This document shows, in pieces, positions 1 through 8,646 of a stretch of 9,643 bases of DNA. The notes beneath the pieces are model-generated. The model saw only the letters and a list, made by a program, of their open reading frames with translations, ran no database searches and had not been told where the DNA came from. Position 1 is the first letter of the stretch. The number at the start of each line of letters is the position of its first letter. The stretch is from Nitrospiraceae bacterium (GTDB taxonomy: Bacteria > Nitrospirota > Nitrospiria > Nitrospirales > UBA8639). The DNA is taken from assembly GCA_003523945.1 (NCBI GenBank), contig DOFS01000356.1, positions 19,943 through 29,585 of the forward strand, written 5' to 3'. The position numbers were made by a program, and so were the translations under genes.

Positions 1-445
1 ACGCATCCGCTAAGGCTTCGTTAATGCCATGATTGTGAAAGGTGGCAATCAGGGCCATGGCCTGAGAATACAAATAATCACCCACAAGAATACTGGCTTG
101 GTTGCCCCAGATTTTTCTGGCGGTTGGTTGTCCACGTCGAAGGTCGGCCTCGTCTAACACATCGTCATGCAGTAACGTAGCTGTATGAATAAACTCGACG
201 AGACTGCCCAGCAATAAAAAGTCTTTTTGGAGATATCCACAGAGCCGGGCACAGAGAATCAAAAGCAGCGGGCGGATACGTTTCCCTCCGCTGGCAAAGA
301 TATGGCCAGCAACGGTATTGATGAGGGGGGCATGCGATTCAAGATGCTTGGTAATTTGGCTTTCAACCTCGAGTAAGTCTGGCCGAAAGGCTTCCCACAC
401 ATCCTCCATGGATTCCAGGTCTCTTAGGGCTGGTTCCTGATGCAT
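1..445 (-). CDS. ispB: Long-chain all-trans polyprenyl diphosphate synthase, N-terminal part (cut by left window edge)
   Basis: Cytosolic prenyltransferase that condenses isopentenyl diphosphate units onto an allylic diphosphate, making the side chain of ubiquinone or menaquinone. The first 148 codons are visible, a little under half of the usual ~320-330 residues. Seen: the substrate-binding GKRIRP motif at residues 54-59, and the first aspartate-rich Mg-binding motif DDVLD at 94-98, followed by Arg103-Arg104 and GQPTA. The residues just before the Asp motif (A89, T90) are small, which in this family goes with long products; the exact chain length cannot be read. The catalytic second Asp motif lies outside the window. 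The ATG at 445 gives the longest N-terminus, but a promoter -10 ends at 453 and no Shine-Dalgarno is visible, so translation would be nearly leaderless; the ATG at 409 (codon 13) is an alternative. Transcribed divergently from gltB. The family is secure; the ispB name assumes a quinone role. Confidence 0.9.
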   Translation of the reverse strand, partial: MHQEPALRDLESMEDVWEAFRPDLLEVESQITKHLESHAPLINTVAGHIFASGGKRIRPLLLILCARLCGYLQKDFLLLGSLVEFIHTATLLHDDVLDEADLRRGQPTARKIWGNQASILVGDYLYSQAMALIATFHNHGINEALADA

Positions 446-452
446 GGCGGCG

Positions 453-481
453 ATACTAGGGGGTCGTCTGTGGATTGTCAA
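453..481 (-). promoter_or_regulatory. Sigma-70-like promoter for the polyprenyl synthase gene
   Basis: On the minus strand, TTGACA (476-481, a perfect -35) is followed after exactly 17 nt by TAGTAT (453-458, 4/6 of the -10 consensus). Transcription would be expected to start at about 445-447, which is on or next to the ATG at 445. Either the mRNA is leaderless or the real start is the ATG at 409. Predicted from sequence only. Confidence 0.55.
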
Positions 482-531
482 GCTGACCCATAGTCTTGAA
501 ATCAGCCTACATTTTCCTGAAAACCCCCTGC

Positions 532-560
532 CTGTGAGGGAAATATTCTGTGGGGGAAAT
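532..560. repeat. Pair of 13-nt direct repeats upstream of gltB
   Basis: CTGTGAGGGAAAT (532-544) and CTGTGGGGGAAAT (548-560) match at 12 of 13 positions and are offset by 16 nt. They end 9 nt before the TTGACA at 570, so they sit at roughly -45 to -75 of the candidate gltB promoter, where an activator could bind. They also lie upstream of the divergent prenyl synthase promoter. The regulatory role is inferred; the repeats themselves are plain in the sequence. Confidence 0.5.
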
Positions 561-569
561 TGGATTGTC

Positions 570-612
570 TTGACAGATTTTTTGACCATCCATTAATGTT
601 ATCTCTTACAAT
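570..612 (+). promoter_or_regulatory. Candidate gltBD promoter(s)
   Basis: Two overlapping sigma-70-like options exist. TTGACA (570-575) is followed after 18 nt by TAATGT (594-599), a perfect -35 with a poor -10. TTGACC (582-587) is followed after 19 nt by TACAAT (607-612), a better -10 with long spacing. Either would give an untranslated leader of about 130-145 nt before gltB. The region is the most AT-rich part of the gap and has a run of six T between the two -35-like boxes. Which one is used cannot be decided by reading. Confidence 0.4.
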
Positions 613-747
613 TTTGATTCGTTCTTCCCTTTTCTTCCGTCACTCTCCGGGACCACACAACGACATACATGGCCCATTGAGTCTCTGCTAAGGGGTGGCG
701 TGTCTTCCTATATTACTGATGGCCAACAACATTGCTTTAGGTGAAAT
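613..747 (+). other. Probable untranslated leader of gltB
   Basis: This is the rest of the gene-free stretch between the divergent genes. I see no strong hairpin, no recognisable riboswitch and no attenuator-like terminator. The only marked element is a Shine-Dalgarno-like AGGTGA at 739-744, 3 nt before the GTG at 748. That spacing is short, but the next in-frame GTG (757) would be 12 nt away, so 748 is preferred. Confidence 0.4.
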
Positions 748-3700
748 GTGAAACAGGTGTATAACCAACCAGAGTGGAACCTCCCGGGATTGCCTTCAGC
801 TCAAGGCCTCTACCACCCCGGAAATGAGCATGATGGCTGTGGAATCGGATTTGTTGCCAACATTAAAGGACAAAAATCCCATGATATTGTGACCAAGGGG
901 CTGCAGGTCCTGGAAAACCTGACCCACCGTGGGGCTCAAGGTTGTGATCCATGCACGGGCGATGGGGCAGGGATTCTTTCACAAATTCCCCATGATTTTT
1001 TCCTTAGGGTCTCTTCCGAGAGCGGTATCCACTTGCCTTCAGCCGGGGCCTACGGTGTGGGTATGGTGTTTCTCCCGCAGGATTCCAAGGCCCGGCGACA
1101 GTGCGAGGCGCTCTTTGAAGCCATCATACGTGAAGAAGGTCAAAATTTTTTGGGATGGCGGGATGTGCCGGCCAAAGATGATCAAATTGGGGACCAGGCT
1201 CGAAAAACGAAACCTGCTATTCGGCAATTTTTTGTCGCACGAGAGTTGCTCAATTCAACCCAATTTGAACGTAAACTGTATGTTATTCGAAAACGAATAA
1301 CCCGGGCCGTTCGAGAATCAGCTTTAACTGGAAAGGAATGGGTTTATATATCCAGCCTGTCTGGCAACACCATAGTCTACAAGGGGATGCTGTTGCCCGA
1401 GCAAGTTTCCCTTTTCTATCCGGATCTTGCGGATCCTACATTTACCTCGGCTTTGGCCGTGGTGCATTCGCGGTTTAGTACAAACACCTTTCCGACATGG
1501 TCCTTAGCCCATCCCTACCGCTATTCGGTTCATAACGGCGAAATTAATACGTTGAAAGGAAATGTCAATTGGATGCGGGCCAGACAGGGGAGGCTTGCCT
1601 CTGACCTCTTTGGGGATGACCTGAAAAAATTATTTCCGATTATCGATGATTCCACGCAAAGCGATTCGGCCTGTTTGGATAATGCCATAGAATTTTTAGT
1701 GATGGCGGGCCGGTCCCTACCGCATGCCATGATGATGCTGATTCCGGAACCGTGGGTGGGAAATCCGCAAATGGATTTTGACCGCCGAGGGTTTTATGAG
1801 TATCACGCGGCGGTGATGGAGCCCTGGGATGGGCCGGCGGCTGTATGCTTTACCGATGGGAAGCTCGTTGGTGCAACTCTGGATCGAAATGGTCTGCGTC
1901 CCTGTCGCTATCAAATCACCAAGGATGATGTGGTCGTATTGGCTTCAGAAGCGGGAGTACTTCCGGCAGATCCTAAGACCATACGCATGAAGGGTCGTCT
2001 GCAACCGGGTCGGATGTTTGTTGTGGACACCGTCCAGGGACGCATTCTTGACGACGAAGAAATTAAAGCCGATATCACAAAACGGAAGCCCTATCGGCAA
2101 TGGTTAACGCAATATCGGGTTTCTTTAGATGAACTGCCTGAGCCACTTAATGTGCCGCAACCTGATCATCCGACGCTGCGGCAACGCCAACAAGCCTTTG
2201 GGTACACGGTGGAAGAATTGAAAATGGTGTTGATTCCTATGGCGGTTAATGGGGAAGAGCCCATTTCTTCAATGGGAACCGATACCCCTTTAGCCGTGTT
2301 ATCAGAACGACCGCAACTCCTTTTTAAATACTTCAAGCAATTGTTTGCTCAAGTAACGAATCCTCCTATCGACCCGATCCGTGAGCATCTGGTGATGTCT
2401 CTTGTCACCAATATCGGGCCCAAGCCGAACGTCATTGCGGAAATTCCAGAGGCCTGCCGAAGGATCAAATTGCAACAACCGATTCTTAGTAATGTCGATC
2501 TGCAGAAGATTCGCATGATTGGAGACCCTCACTTTAAAAGTAAGACACTGTCCTTGCTCTTTAAAGTTGCTGAAGGGCCTGAGGGCATGGCTGCCGCGCT
2601 TGATCAATTATGCCAGCAAGCCTCGAAAGCTATTAAGGACGGCGAAAAATTTCTGATTCTGAGTGATCGAGGCGTCAATGCCGAGTGGGCCCCAATCCCT
2701 AGTTTATTAGGGGTCTCGGCCGTTCACCATCATCTGGTTCGAGAAGAAACCCGAACGGAGGTCGGATTGATTCTGGAGACTGGTGAACCGCGTGACGTGC
2801 ATCATTTTGCCTGCCTCATTGGTTATGGAGCCGGGGCCATCAATCCCTATTTGGTGTTTGAATCTCTCGTAGATATGGAGCGGGAAGGGTACTTTCCTGA
2901 AAGCATCGACGCGGGGACGGCCGAAACAAAGTTCATCAAAGCGGTCAACAAAGGATTGCTCAAAATTTTCTCGAAGATGGGGATCTCCACGGTCCAGTCC
3001 TATTGTGGAGCTCAAATTTTTGAGGCCCTTGGCTTGAGCAGCAAGTTGATTGATCGGTTTTTCACCGGAACGGCTTCACGAATCGAGGGAATCGGTCTCA
3101 GGGAGGTGGGAGAAGAGACCTTGCGCCGTCATGCGATGGCTTATCGTCCGGTCCCCATGCGGCAATTAGATTTTGGTGGGGAAATTCACTACCGGATTCA
3201 GGGTGAATATCATAATTGGAATCCAGAAACTATTTATAAACTCCAACATTCGGCCCGTGCGAATGATGCCAAAGCCTATGCGGATTTTGCGGCTTTGGTA
3301 AATAAAGAAAATCGGCAGCGCTCGAATCTTCGCGGGTTATTTGAGTTTAACTGGGCGGCTGAACCTATCTCCCTTGAGGAGGTGGAGCCCGCCAGTGAAA
3401 TTATGAAACGATTTACCACCGGCGCCATGTCGTTTGGGGCGATCAGCAAAGAAGCGCATGAGACATTGGCGATCGCCATGAATCGCATAGGTGCCAAAAG
3501 CAATACAGGCGAGGGGGGTGAGGATCCAGAACGATTTGAATCTTTGCCAAACGGAGATTCGAAAAATTCCTATATTAAACAAGTGGCGTCCGGCCGCTTT
3601 GGGGTGACGGCGCATTACCTGGTAAATGCCAAGGAGCTACAGATTAAAATGGCCCAGGGGGCCAAGCCTGGAGAAGGCGGGCAATTGCCTGGACACAAAG

Positions 3701-5328
3701 TCGATGAATTTATTGCCAAGCTTCGATATTCCACGCCAGGGGTTCAACTAATCTCTCCTCCCCCTCACCATGATATTTATTCCATCGAAGATTTAGCGCA
3801 ATTAATTTTTGATCTTAAAAATTCGAATCCTCAAGCAGCAGTTTCCGTGAAACTTGTTTCAGAAGTCGGAGTCGGTACTGTGGCCGCAGGAGTCTCCAAG
3901 GCTCATGCCGATAAGGTTCTTATAAGCGGCGATTCTGGAGGAACGGGAGCGTCTCCCTTATCGTCTATTAAGTACGCGGGGATACCCTGGGAATTGGGAT
4001 TGGCCGAAACGCATCAAACCCTGGTACTCAATGACTTGCGTGGACGAATTCGAGTGGAAACAGACGGCCAACTCAAAACTGGCCGTGATGTCGTCATTGC
4101 AACCCTGCTGGGTGCGGAAGAATTTGGTTTTTCTACAGCACCCCTGATTGTTGAGGGATGCATCATGATGAGGAAATGCCACCTCAATACCTGTCCGGTG
4201 GGAGTGGCCACACAAGATGGGGAGTTACGAAAACAATTTACGGGAAAACCAGAGCACGTTGTGAACTTCTTTACGTTTGTGGCGGAAGAGATTCGCTCCC
4301 TCATGGCAAAGCTCGGATTCAGGACCATGCGCGAGATGATCGGCCGTGTGGATAAGCTTCAAGTGCAAAAAGCTGTTGATCATTGGAAAGCCAAAGGATT
4401 GGATTTATCCCCGTTATTAGTGAAGCCGGACGTCGGTCCTGAAGTGGCCACTTCGTGTGTGCAAGAACAAGATCACGGTCTGAAAGGAATTCTAGATAAT
4501 CAATTGGTGGAATTGTGTCAACCTGCCATTGACCGTGGCGAACCTGTCTCGTTGGACTTGCCTATACGAAATGTAAACCGGACCACGGGCACAGTCCTGT
4601 CAAGCTATATTGCACGCAAGTATGGGCCGGAAGGGCTCCCTCCCGATACGATTCGGATTAAATTTACCGGATCGGCTGGACAATCCTTTGGAGCATTTTT
4701 ATCGAAGGGTATTACCCTGATCCTGGAAGGCGAGTCGAATGACTATTTGGGGAAGGGTCTCTCTGGTGGGACAATAATCGTGGTTCCGCCGAAGGGAGTG
4801 ACGTATTTGCCGGAAGACACGATTCTGATCGGGAATACCTCTCTATATGGAGCGACTGGAGGTGAAGGGTATTTTTATGGCATCGCGGGGGAACGGTTTG
4901 CTGTTCGGAATAGTGGCGCACGGGCCGTCATTGATGGGACCGGGGATCATGGGTGTGAATATATGACGGGAGGGGTGGTGGTGGTTCTTGGGAAAACTGG
5001 ACGCAATTTTGCGGCTGGGATGTCCGGAGGCGACGCCTATGTCTTGGATGAGGATGGGCAATTCCCCGCACGTTGCAATATGGGCATGGTGGAGTTAGAG
5101 CCTGTCGTGTCATCTGAGGATAAACAGACTCTTCGTGGGTTGGTAGAGGCCCATTTTCGTTACACCCAAAGTGTCAATGCAAGGCGGGTTCTGGAATCGT
5201 GGGATATGATGTTGCCGAAATTTGTCAAAGTCATGCCAAGTGATTACAAGCGGGTGCTGCAGGAAAGGAAAACGGCCTTGGCCAAAGAACATGCTCAACG
5301 GGAACGTGAGGCGGTGAGCCGTGGGTGA
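748..5328 (+). CDS. gltB: Glutamate synthase (NADPH) large subunit
   Basis: Large subunit of glutamate synthase (GOGAT), a cytosolic enzyme of ammonia assimilation: L-glutamine + 2-oxoglutarate + reducing equivalents give two L-glutamate. At 1526 residues it has normal family length. Order: a ~30-residue propeptide, then Cys31 in HDGCGIGF, expected to become the N-terminal nucleophile of the class II glutamine amidotransferase domain (about 31-440; Arg242 in HSRFSTN, Asn263-Gly264 in HNGE); a central linker domain (about 480-800); the FMN/2-oxoglutarate domain (about 840-1230; GAMSFGAIS at 892-900, GDSGGTGAS from 1061); a Cys triad C1138-x5-C1144-x4-C1149 for the [3Fe-4S] cluster; and the C-terminal GXGXG beta-helix (about 1270-1490). 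All key motifs are present and the frame is unbroken. The GTG start at 748 follows AGGTGA. The stop overlaps gltD by 8 nt, so the two are co-transcribed and probably translationally coupled. Confidence 0.98.
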   Translation: MKQVYNQPEWNLPGLPSAQGLYHPGNEHDGCGIGFVANIKGQKSHDIVTKGLQVLENLTHRGAQGCDPCTGDGAGILSQIPHDFFLRVSSESGIHLPSAGAYGVGMVFLPQDSKARRQCEALFEAIIREEGQNFLGWRDVPAKDDQIGDQARKTKPAIRQFFVARELLNSTQFERKLYVIRKRITRAVRESALTGKEWVYISSLSGNTIVYKGMLLPEQVSLFYPDLADPTFTSALAVVHSRFSTNTFPTWSLAHPYRYSVHNGEINTLKGNVNWMRARQGRLASDLFGDDLKKLFPIIDDSTQSDSACLDNAIEFLVMAGRSLPHAMMMLIPEPWVGNPQMDFDRRGFYEYHAAVMEPWDGPAAVCFTDGKLVGATLDRNGLRPCRYQITKDDVVVLASEAGVLPADPKTIRMKGRLQPGRMFVVDTVQGRILDDEEIKADITKRKPYRQWLTQYRVSLDELPEPLNVPQPDHPTLRQRQQAFGYTVEELKMVLIPMAVNGEEPISSMGTDTPLAVLSERPQLLFKYFKQLFAQVTNPPIDPIREHLVMSLVTNIGPKPNVIAEIPEACRRIKLQQPILSNVDLQKIRMIGDPHFKSKTLSLLFKVAEGPEGMAAALDQLCQQASKAIKDGEKFLILSDRGVNAEWAPIPSLLGVSAVHHHLVREETRTEVGLILETGEPRDVHHFACLIGYGAGAINPYLVFESLVDMEREGYFPESIDAGTAETKFIKAVNKGLLKIFSKMGISTVQSYCGAQIFEALGLSSKLIDRFFTGTASRIEGIGLREVGEETLRRHAMAYRPVPMRQLDFGGEIHYRIQGEYHNWNPETIYKLQHSARANDAKAYADFAALVNKENRQRSNLRGLFEFNWAAEPISLEEVEPASEIMKRFTTGAMSFGAISKEAHETLAIAMNRIGAKSNTGEGGEDPERFESLPNGDSKNSYIKQVASGRFGVTAHYLVNAKELQIKMAQGAKPGEGGQLPGHKVDEFIAKLRYSTPGVQLISPPPHHDIYSIEDLAQLIFDLKNSNPQAAVSVKLVSEVGVGTVAAGVSKAHADKVLISGDSGGTGASPLSSIKYAGIPWELGLAETHQTLVLNDLRGRIRVETDGQLKTGRDVVIATLLGAEEFGFSTAPLIVEGCIMMRKCHLNTCPVGVATQDGELRKQFTGKPEHVVNFFTFVAEEIRSLMAKLGFRTMREMIGRVDKLQVQKAVDHWKAKGLDLSPLLVKPDVGPEVATSCVQEQDHGLKGILDNQLVELCQPAIDRGEPVSLDLPIRNVNRTTGTVLSSYIARKYGPEGLPPDTIRIKFTGSAGQSFGAFLSKGITLILEGESNDYLGKGLSGGTIIVVPPKGVTYLPEDTILIGNTSLYGATGGEGYFYGIAGERFAVRNSGARAVIDGTGDHGCEYMTGGVVVVLGKTGRNFAAGMSGGDAYVLDEDGQFPARCNMGMVELEPVVSSEDKQTLRGLVEAHFRYTQSVNARRVLESWDMMLPKFVKVMPSDYKRVLQERKTALAKEHAQREREAVSRG

Positions 5329-6751
5329 TCCCCGTGGTTTTTTAAAGTATAAACGGGAGGGACCGCAACGGCGCCCTGTTGAGCTTCGTGTCAGGGATTG
5401 GAAAGAATTTTACGAACCATTTTCTGACGAAAAACTCAAAGTGCAAGGCGCGCGCTGTATGGATTGCGGGGTGCCATTTTGTCAAAGTCCCAGTGGGTGT
5501 CCAGTGGTTAACTTAATACCAGAATGGAACGATCTGGTACACAGGGGTCGATGGAAAGATGCCCTCAAAGCGCTTCATGCGACCAATAACTTTCCTGAGT
5601 TCACTGGACGCTTGTGTCCGGCTCCTTGCGAGTCAGCCTGTGTCTTAGGCATTAATAGCGATCCGGTCTCTATCCGTGTGATTGAGTGGAATATTATTGA
5701 TAAAGGATTTGAAGAAGGCTGGGTTGAACCGGTGCTACCGGTTGTCTCCTCGGGGAAGCGTGTTGCGATTATTGGATCCGGTCCGGCAGGGTTGGCAGCG
5801 GCCCAACAGTTAGCCCGAATTGGTCATGAAGTGACAGTCTTTGAGAAGGCTGATCGGATTGGTGGATTGCTTCGCTATGGTATTCCAGATTTCAAAATGG
5901 AGAAGTGGGTATTAGATCGTCGATTGGAGCAGATGCGAAAAGAGGGAGTGACCTTTCAGACCGGCGTATGCATTGGTGTGGACATCACTGTCCAGGCACT
6001 CCGTCGTGACTATGATGCGTTGTTGCTCGCGATGGGGGCTGAACAACCGAGAGAATTGTCGGTTCCAGGAAGAGATCTCAAAGGCGTTCATCTCGCCATG
6101 GATTACCTCACTCAACAGAATAAGCGAGTGGCCGGGGATACCGTTCAGGGAGAGCACATATCGGCTAAAGGTAAACGGGTAGTGATAATTGGTGGTGGTG
6201 ATACCGGATCAGATTGTCTTGGTACGGCTCATCGTCAAGGATGTGTGGAAGCTCATCAATTCGAGTTGTTGCCCGAACCGCCACCGAATCGTGCTGAATC
6301 GACACCATGGCCATTATGGCCGATGCAATTACGAACGTCGCATGCTCACGAAGAAGGGTGTGATCGCGAATGGAGTATCTCCACCACAAAATTTTCAGGG
6401 GAAAATGGACACCTCACCAAGCTACATGCGACCCGTGTGAAATTTGAGCATGGAAAGGTGATTCCCCTGACAGGGGCTGAAATCCAGATGGATGTTGACC
6501 TGGTGTTGTTGGCGATGGGATTTGTCGGGCCGGTGAAGAACGGTCTATTGGATTCTCTTGGGCTTCAATATGATCCTCGGGGGAATGTCGCGGTTGATGA
6601 ACACTTCATGACCAATGCGGATGGGGTGTTTGCCACGGGAGACACCAAGCGTGGCGCGTCTCTGATTGTCTGGGCTATTGCAGAAGGAAGAAAATCTGCG
6701 GCTGGTATTCACCGGTACTTACAAGCCGGTCAATCTTTTCGGAAGTCCTGA
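5321..6751 (+). CDS. gltD: Glutamate synthase (NADPH) small subunit
   Basis: Small subunit of glutamate synthase. It oxidises NADPH at FAD and passes electrons through Fe-S clusters to the FMN of GltB. The length, 476 residues, is typical. Seen: an N-terminal Cys-rich region with C46-x2-C49-x4-C54-x5-C60 and C99-x3-C103-x3-C107, which ligate two [4Fe-4S] clusters; the FAD-binding GSGPAG at 152-157; the NADPH-binding GGGDTG at 291-296; and a C-terminal FAD motif [12 protein letters not shown] around Gly440-Asp441. The same fold occurs in dihydropyrimidine dehydrogenase and related reductases, but direct overlap with gltB settles the identity. The GTG start at 5321 lies inside the last codons of gltB; GAGG at 5308-5311 is 9 nt upstream. 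No convincing rho-independent terminator follows the stop. Confidence 0.97.
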   Translation: MGDPRGFLKYKREGPQRRPVELRVRDWKEFYEPFSDEKLKVQGARCMDCGVPFCQSPSGCPVVNLIPEWNDLVHRGRWKDALKALHATNNFPEFTGRLCPAPCESACVLGINSDPVSIRVIEWNIIDKGFEEGWVEPVLPVVSSGKRVAIIGSGPAGLAAAQQLARIGHEVTVFEKADRIGGLLRYGIPDFKMEKWVLDRRLEQMRKEGVTFQTGVCIGVDITVQALRRDYDALLLAMGAEQPRELSVPGRDLKGVHLAMDYLTQQNKRVAGDTVQGEHISAKGKRVVIIGGGDTGSDCLGTAHRQGCVEAHQFELLPEPPPNRAESTPWPLWPMQLRTSHAHEEGCDREWSISTTKFSGENGHLTKLHATRVKFEHGKVIPLTGAEIQMDVDLVLLAMGFVGPVKNGLLDSLGLQYDPRGNVAVDEHFMTNADGVFATGDTKRGASLIVWAIAEGRKSAAGIHRYLQAGQSFRKS

Positions 6752-7018
6752 TTTCTCGTCATTCCTGGGTGTATTCCGCCTTCGTTGTTTTTAAAAAGCT
6801 CCAGTTAAATTTACTCATTGAGTGTGCGCCTGTTTTGCCACAGACCATAAGGGTAGTATTGGCCAATTTCGAAAGCAATGTTTGCCTCATCTGGGTGTGA
6901 TCAGGAACCCTTTCTGCTTCCTGTTTCGTCCTGGTAGTTTTGGTCTTGCTGGACAGGCATTTTTTGAGGTTCTTCCTTTCCGGTATCATCGTTCCCTAGC
7001 TTCTAAGCAACTGAACCG
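6752..7018. other. gltD to MNIO-like gene intergenic region
   Basis: The 267-nt gap holds the doubtful small ORF, a perfect 10-bp palindrome ATTGGCCAAT (6858-6867), and a weak inverted repeat CAGGAA/TTCCTG (6902-6907 and 6918-6923) with no clear T-run after it. No good terminator for gltD and no convincing promoter for the next gene were found: TTGTTT at 6785-6790 has only AATTTA at the right spacing. Read-through from gltBD is therefore possible. Confidence 0.4.
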
Positions 7019-7022
7019 GTGA
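6822..7022 (+). CDS. Doubtful 66-codon ORF with four Cys, overlapping the start of the MNIO-like gene
   Basis: Uncertain. It starts at a GTG directly after an in-frame stop (6819-6821) and its TGA overlaps the GTG of the next gene as GTGA, an arrangement typical of coupled genes. The product would begin MCACFATD and carries Cys at 2, 4, 20 and 32, with a basic, Phe-rich C-terminal half. MNIO enzymes act on small Cys-containing precursor peptides, so position and content make it a possible substrate. Against it: no Shine-Dalgarno before 6822, no recognisable precursor motif or signal peptide, no resemblance I know of, and an equally long open frame on the opposite strand. The GTGA overlap could be chance. 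Confidence 0.2.
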   Translation: MCACFATDHKGSIGQFRKQCLPHLGVIRNPFCFLFRPGSFGLAGQAFFEVLPFRYHRSLASKQLNR

Positions 7023-8521
7023 AACGCTTACCCTATTCAACAGACTCATCACTTTCGCCGGCTATGCATGAAGAGTTTCTTCGGCGCGCAAGCAGGATTC
7101 CATTTCTGGGTCTTGGTCTATCGGTAGATGTGTATTCTCCTGATGTCGTTGATTTATACGAGGAACTTTCCAGTCAACAAATACCGATAGCCTACTTTGA
7201 AATCTTTCATGCGGCCTCTGAGGCTTTGGAGTTAGTTCGAGCAAGGCTTCCTGGTTTTCCTCTGGCCTACCATGCCGAGGGCTTATGGGTCACGCAGCCT
7301 GATTGGGATACTGCGTATAATTCTCAAGAGCGAATACAGGCTACTGCCTGTAATCTTCGGATATTACGGGCCCATTGGGTGAATCAGGAATGTGCGGCTA
7401 AAGAAATAGCCGGCTTTAGGTTTGGAACCTATTTGCCTCCCATATTTTCCGAGGCCTCTGCTGAAGTTACGGCTTGCCAGGCTTGGAACGCGCAGTTGCA
7501 TCTTGATCAATTTGAATGGGGCTCGGAGGCATACTCGCCCTTGTTCCTTTTAGAAAATCCACCATTAACCTATTTTTTGTTGGGTGAGATGCCTTATGCC
7601 GAGTTTTTTGCAAACATCACCACCTTAGCTCCCTGTGGGTTGGTTTTGGATCTAGGCCATGTCTGGACGGTTTATCGATATTCTGGGGCTTGGCGAAACC
7701 ACTGTCTAGAATCATTTTTCGAAGCCTTTCTTGACCGATTTCCCTTGGAACGAGTGATTCAAATTCATGTCGCAGGCCTGGATTGCCATCCCCACATACT
7801 TACTCAACTCGCGTCAGGACCCCATGAGAATCCCCCAGCCTGGATTGATGCTCATGAAGCACCCATCCCGGATGAATTACTTGCGCTCCTGGCTCGAGTT
7901 TTACAGGAGCCTCGTCTCGTGAATCTCAAAGGAATCGCTTTAGAGGTGGATAATAAGCAGATCTCTCTCATCTGCCGGGAAATGAAAATGGTAACAGAGA
8001 TGGTGAAGCATCTTGGAAATTTTCCTGCCCAGGTGCCTTCGTCTGCCACAGAATTTCAGAGCGATACAACCTTTCCATCGGAAAAGGTCGAACCTTCATG
8101 GGAAACTCGGCATGAATTAACACGCCAATACCAAGACTATATGGCTCTAGTCAGAGGAGTCTTGAGTAATCAAGTAGCTGTATCGAAAGAATGGGATGCC
8201 CGAATGAATGAGGGGCTTCAGCTATATGCGACCCAGTATTTACCGTATGAAATTCTCCTGTGGGGCGGAGATGTGAGGATGATGTTTCCCAAGGCGTGTG
8301 AGATATTGGATGAGCGTGGGGTCTCATTGAACCGGTTCTTCGAATTTTGGTTTGCCCAACCTCGATCATCAAAATCGGATTATGATTTCTTTTTGCTTAA
8401 AATTGATTTATTTGTGAAATTTCTCGGTCAGGTGCTTCCTGGGGTGTGTTCTCTAGCCAAAGAGGAAGCCGAACTCCTTACCCAAGGCTATCTCCACGCG
8501 TCTCAAGGGGCATCGCCGTAA
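7019..8521 (+). CDS. DUF692/MNIO-family iron enzyme fused to a DUF2063-like partner domain
   Basis: A 500-residue protein with two parts. Residues about 28-315 read as a DUF692 (MbnB/TglH/BufB; MNIO) TIM barrel: opening GLGL (31-34), FEI (60-62), LAYHAEGL with His85, LLENPP with Glu179, LDLGHV with Asp211 and His214, QIHVAGL with His250, IDAHEAPIPDEL with Asp277 and His279, and ALEVDN with Glu309. Family members use two or three irons and O2 to modify Cys or other residues in ribosomal peptides. After a Ser/Thr-rich linker (about 333-360), residues about 366-490 match the DUF2063/MbnC/TglI/BufC pattern: LQLYATQY, an internal FP (423-424), QPRSSKSDY (447-455), and a closing EEAELL. That partner is normally a separate protein that recruits the precursor. 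The substrate is unknown. The GTG start at 7019 lacks a Shine-Dalgarno; the ATG at 7064 (residue 16) would still keep the barrel whole. No signal peptide. Family assignment is by motif recall. Confidence 0.75.
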   Translation: MKRLPYSTDSSLSPAMHEEFLRRASRIPFLGLGLSVDVYSPDVVDLYEELSSQQIPIAYFEIFHAASEALELVRARLPGFPLAYHAEGLWVTQPDWDTAYNSQERIQATACNLRILRAHWVNQECAAKEIAGFRFGTYLPPIFSEASAEVTACQAWNAQLHLDQFEWGSEAYSPLFLLENPPLTYFLLGEMPYAEFFANITTLAPCGLVLDLGHVWTVYRYSGAWRNHCLESFFEAFLDRFPLERVIQIHVAGLDCHPHILTQLASGPHENPPAWIDAHEAPIPDELLALLARVLQEPRLVNLKGIALEVDNKQISLICREMKMVTEMVKHLGNFPAQVPSSATEFQSDTTFPSEKVEPSWETRHELTRQYQDYMALVRGVLSNQVAVSKEWDARMNEGLQLYATQYLPYEILLWGGDVRMMFPKACEILDERGVSLNRFFEFWFAQPRSSKSDYDFFLLKIDLFVKFLGQVLPGVCSLAKEEAELLTQGYLHASQGASP

Positions 8522-8546
8522 CCACTTCTATGCTTGGGGAAATTGG

Positions 8547-8581
8547 TCCTCTCTCCCTGTCAGCTGATCAGTAGAGAAGGA
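8547..8581. terminator. Imperfect hairpin between convergent genes
   Basis: TCCTCTCT (8547-8554) pairs with AGAGAAGGA (8573-8581) over eight base pairs with one bulged A. The 18-nt loop itself contains the palindrome CTGATCAG (8563-8570). It starts 26 nt after the MNIO-like stop and lies beyond the stop of the convergent lipoprotein gene. There is no T-run on either strand, so it is a weak terminator candidate at best. Confidence 0.22.
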
Positions 8582-8587
8582 AGTCAG

Positions 8588-8613
8588 GCAGATCGTTTCA
8601 GCAGATCATTTCA
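8588..8613. repeat. Tandem 13-nt direct repeat
   Basis: GCAGATCGTTTCA (8588-8600) is followed immediately by GCAGATCATTTCA (8601-8613), with one mismatch in 13. It lies in the short gap between convergent genes. No function is evident; a small local duplication is the simplest reading. Confidence 0.6.
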
Positions 8614-8646
8614 ATGGAAGGTTGAGATCTTCTGATTGAGTAGAAA

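Noticed and set aside
596..691. A 31-codon ATG frame in the gltB leader that might be a regulatory leader peptide
   Set aside because: No Shine-Dalgarno, it overlaps the predicted promoter -10, and there is no run of a regulatory amino acid or attenuator hairpin after it.
720..735. Sigma-54-like element TGGCCA...TTGC just before gltB, attractive for a nitrogen gene
   Set aside because: The GG to GC spacing is one base too long for the strict sigma-54 requirement, and the start would fall on the gltB start codon, leaving no room for the ribosome binding site.
5321..5328. The 8-nt gltB/gltD overlap as something unusual
   Set aside because: Short overlaps of this kind are common in tightly coupled operons and both proteins are complete.
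6759..6989. A 76-codon minus-strand frame in the gltD to MNIO gap
   Set aside because: No recognisable motif, a polar low-complexity composition and no promoter; more likely chance openness of the gap.
8530..8574. A 14-codon ATG frame after the MNIO-like gene, as a possible precursor peptide
   Set aside because: It has no Cys, no ribosome binding site and no leader-like features; it is too short to support.
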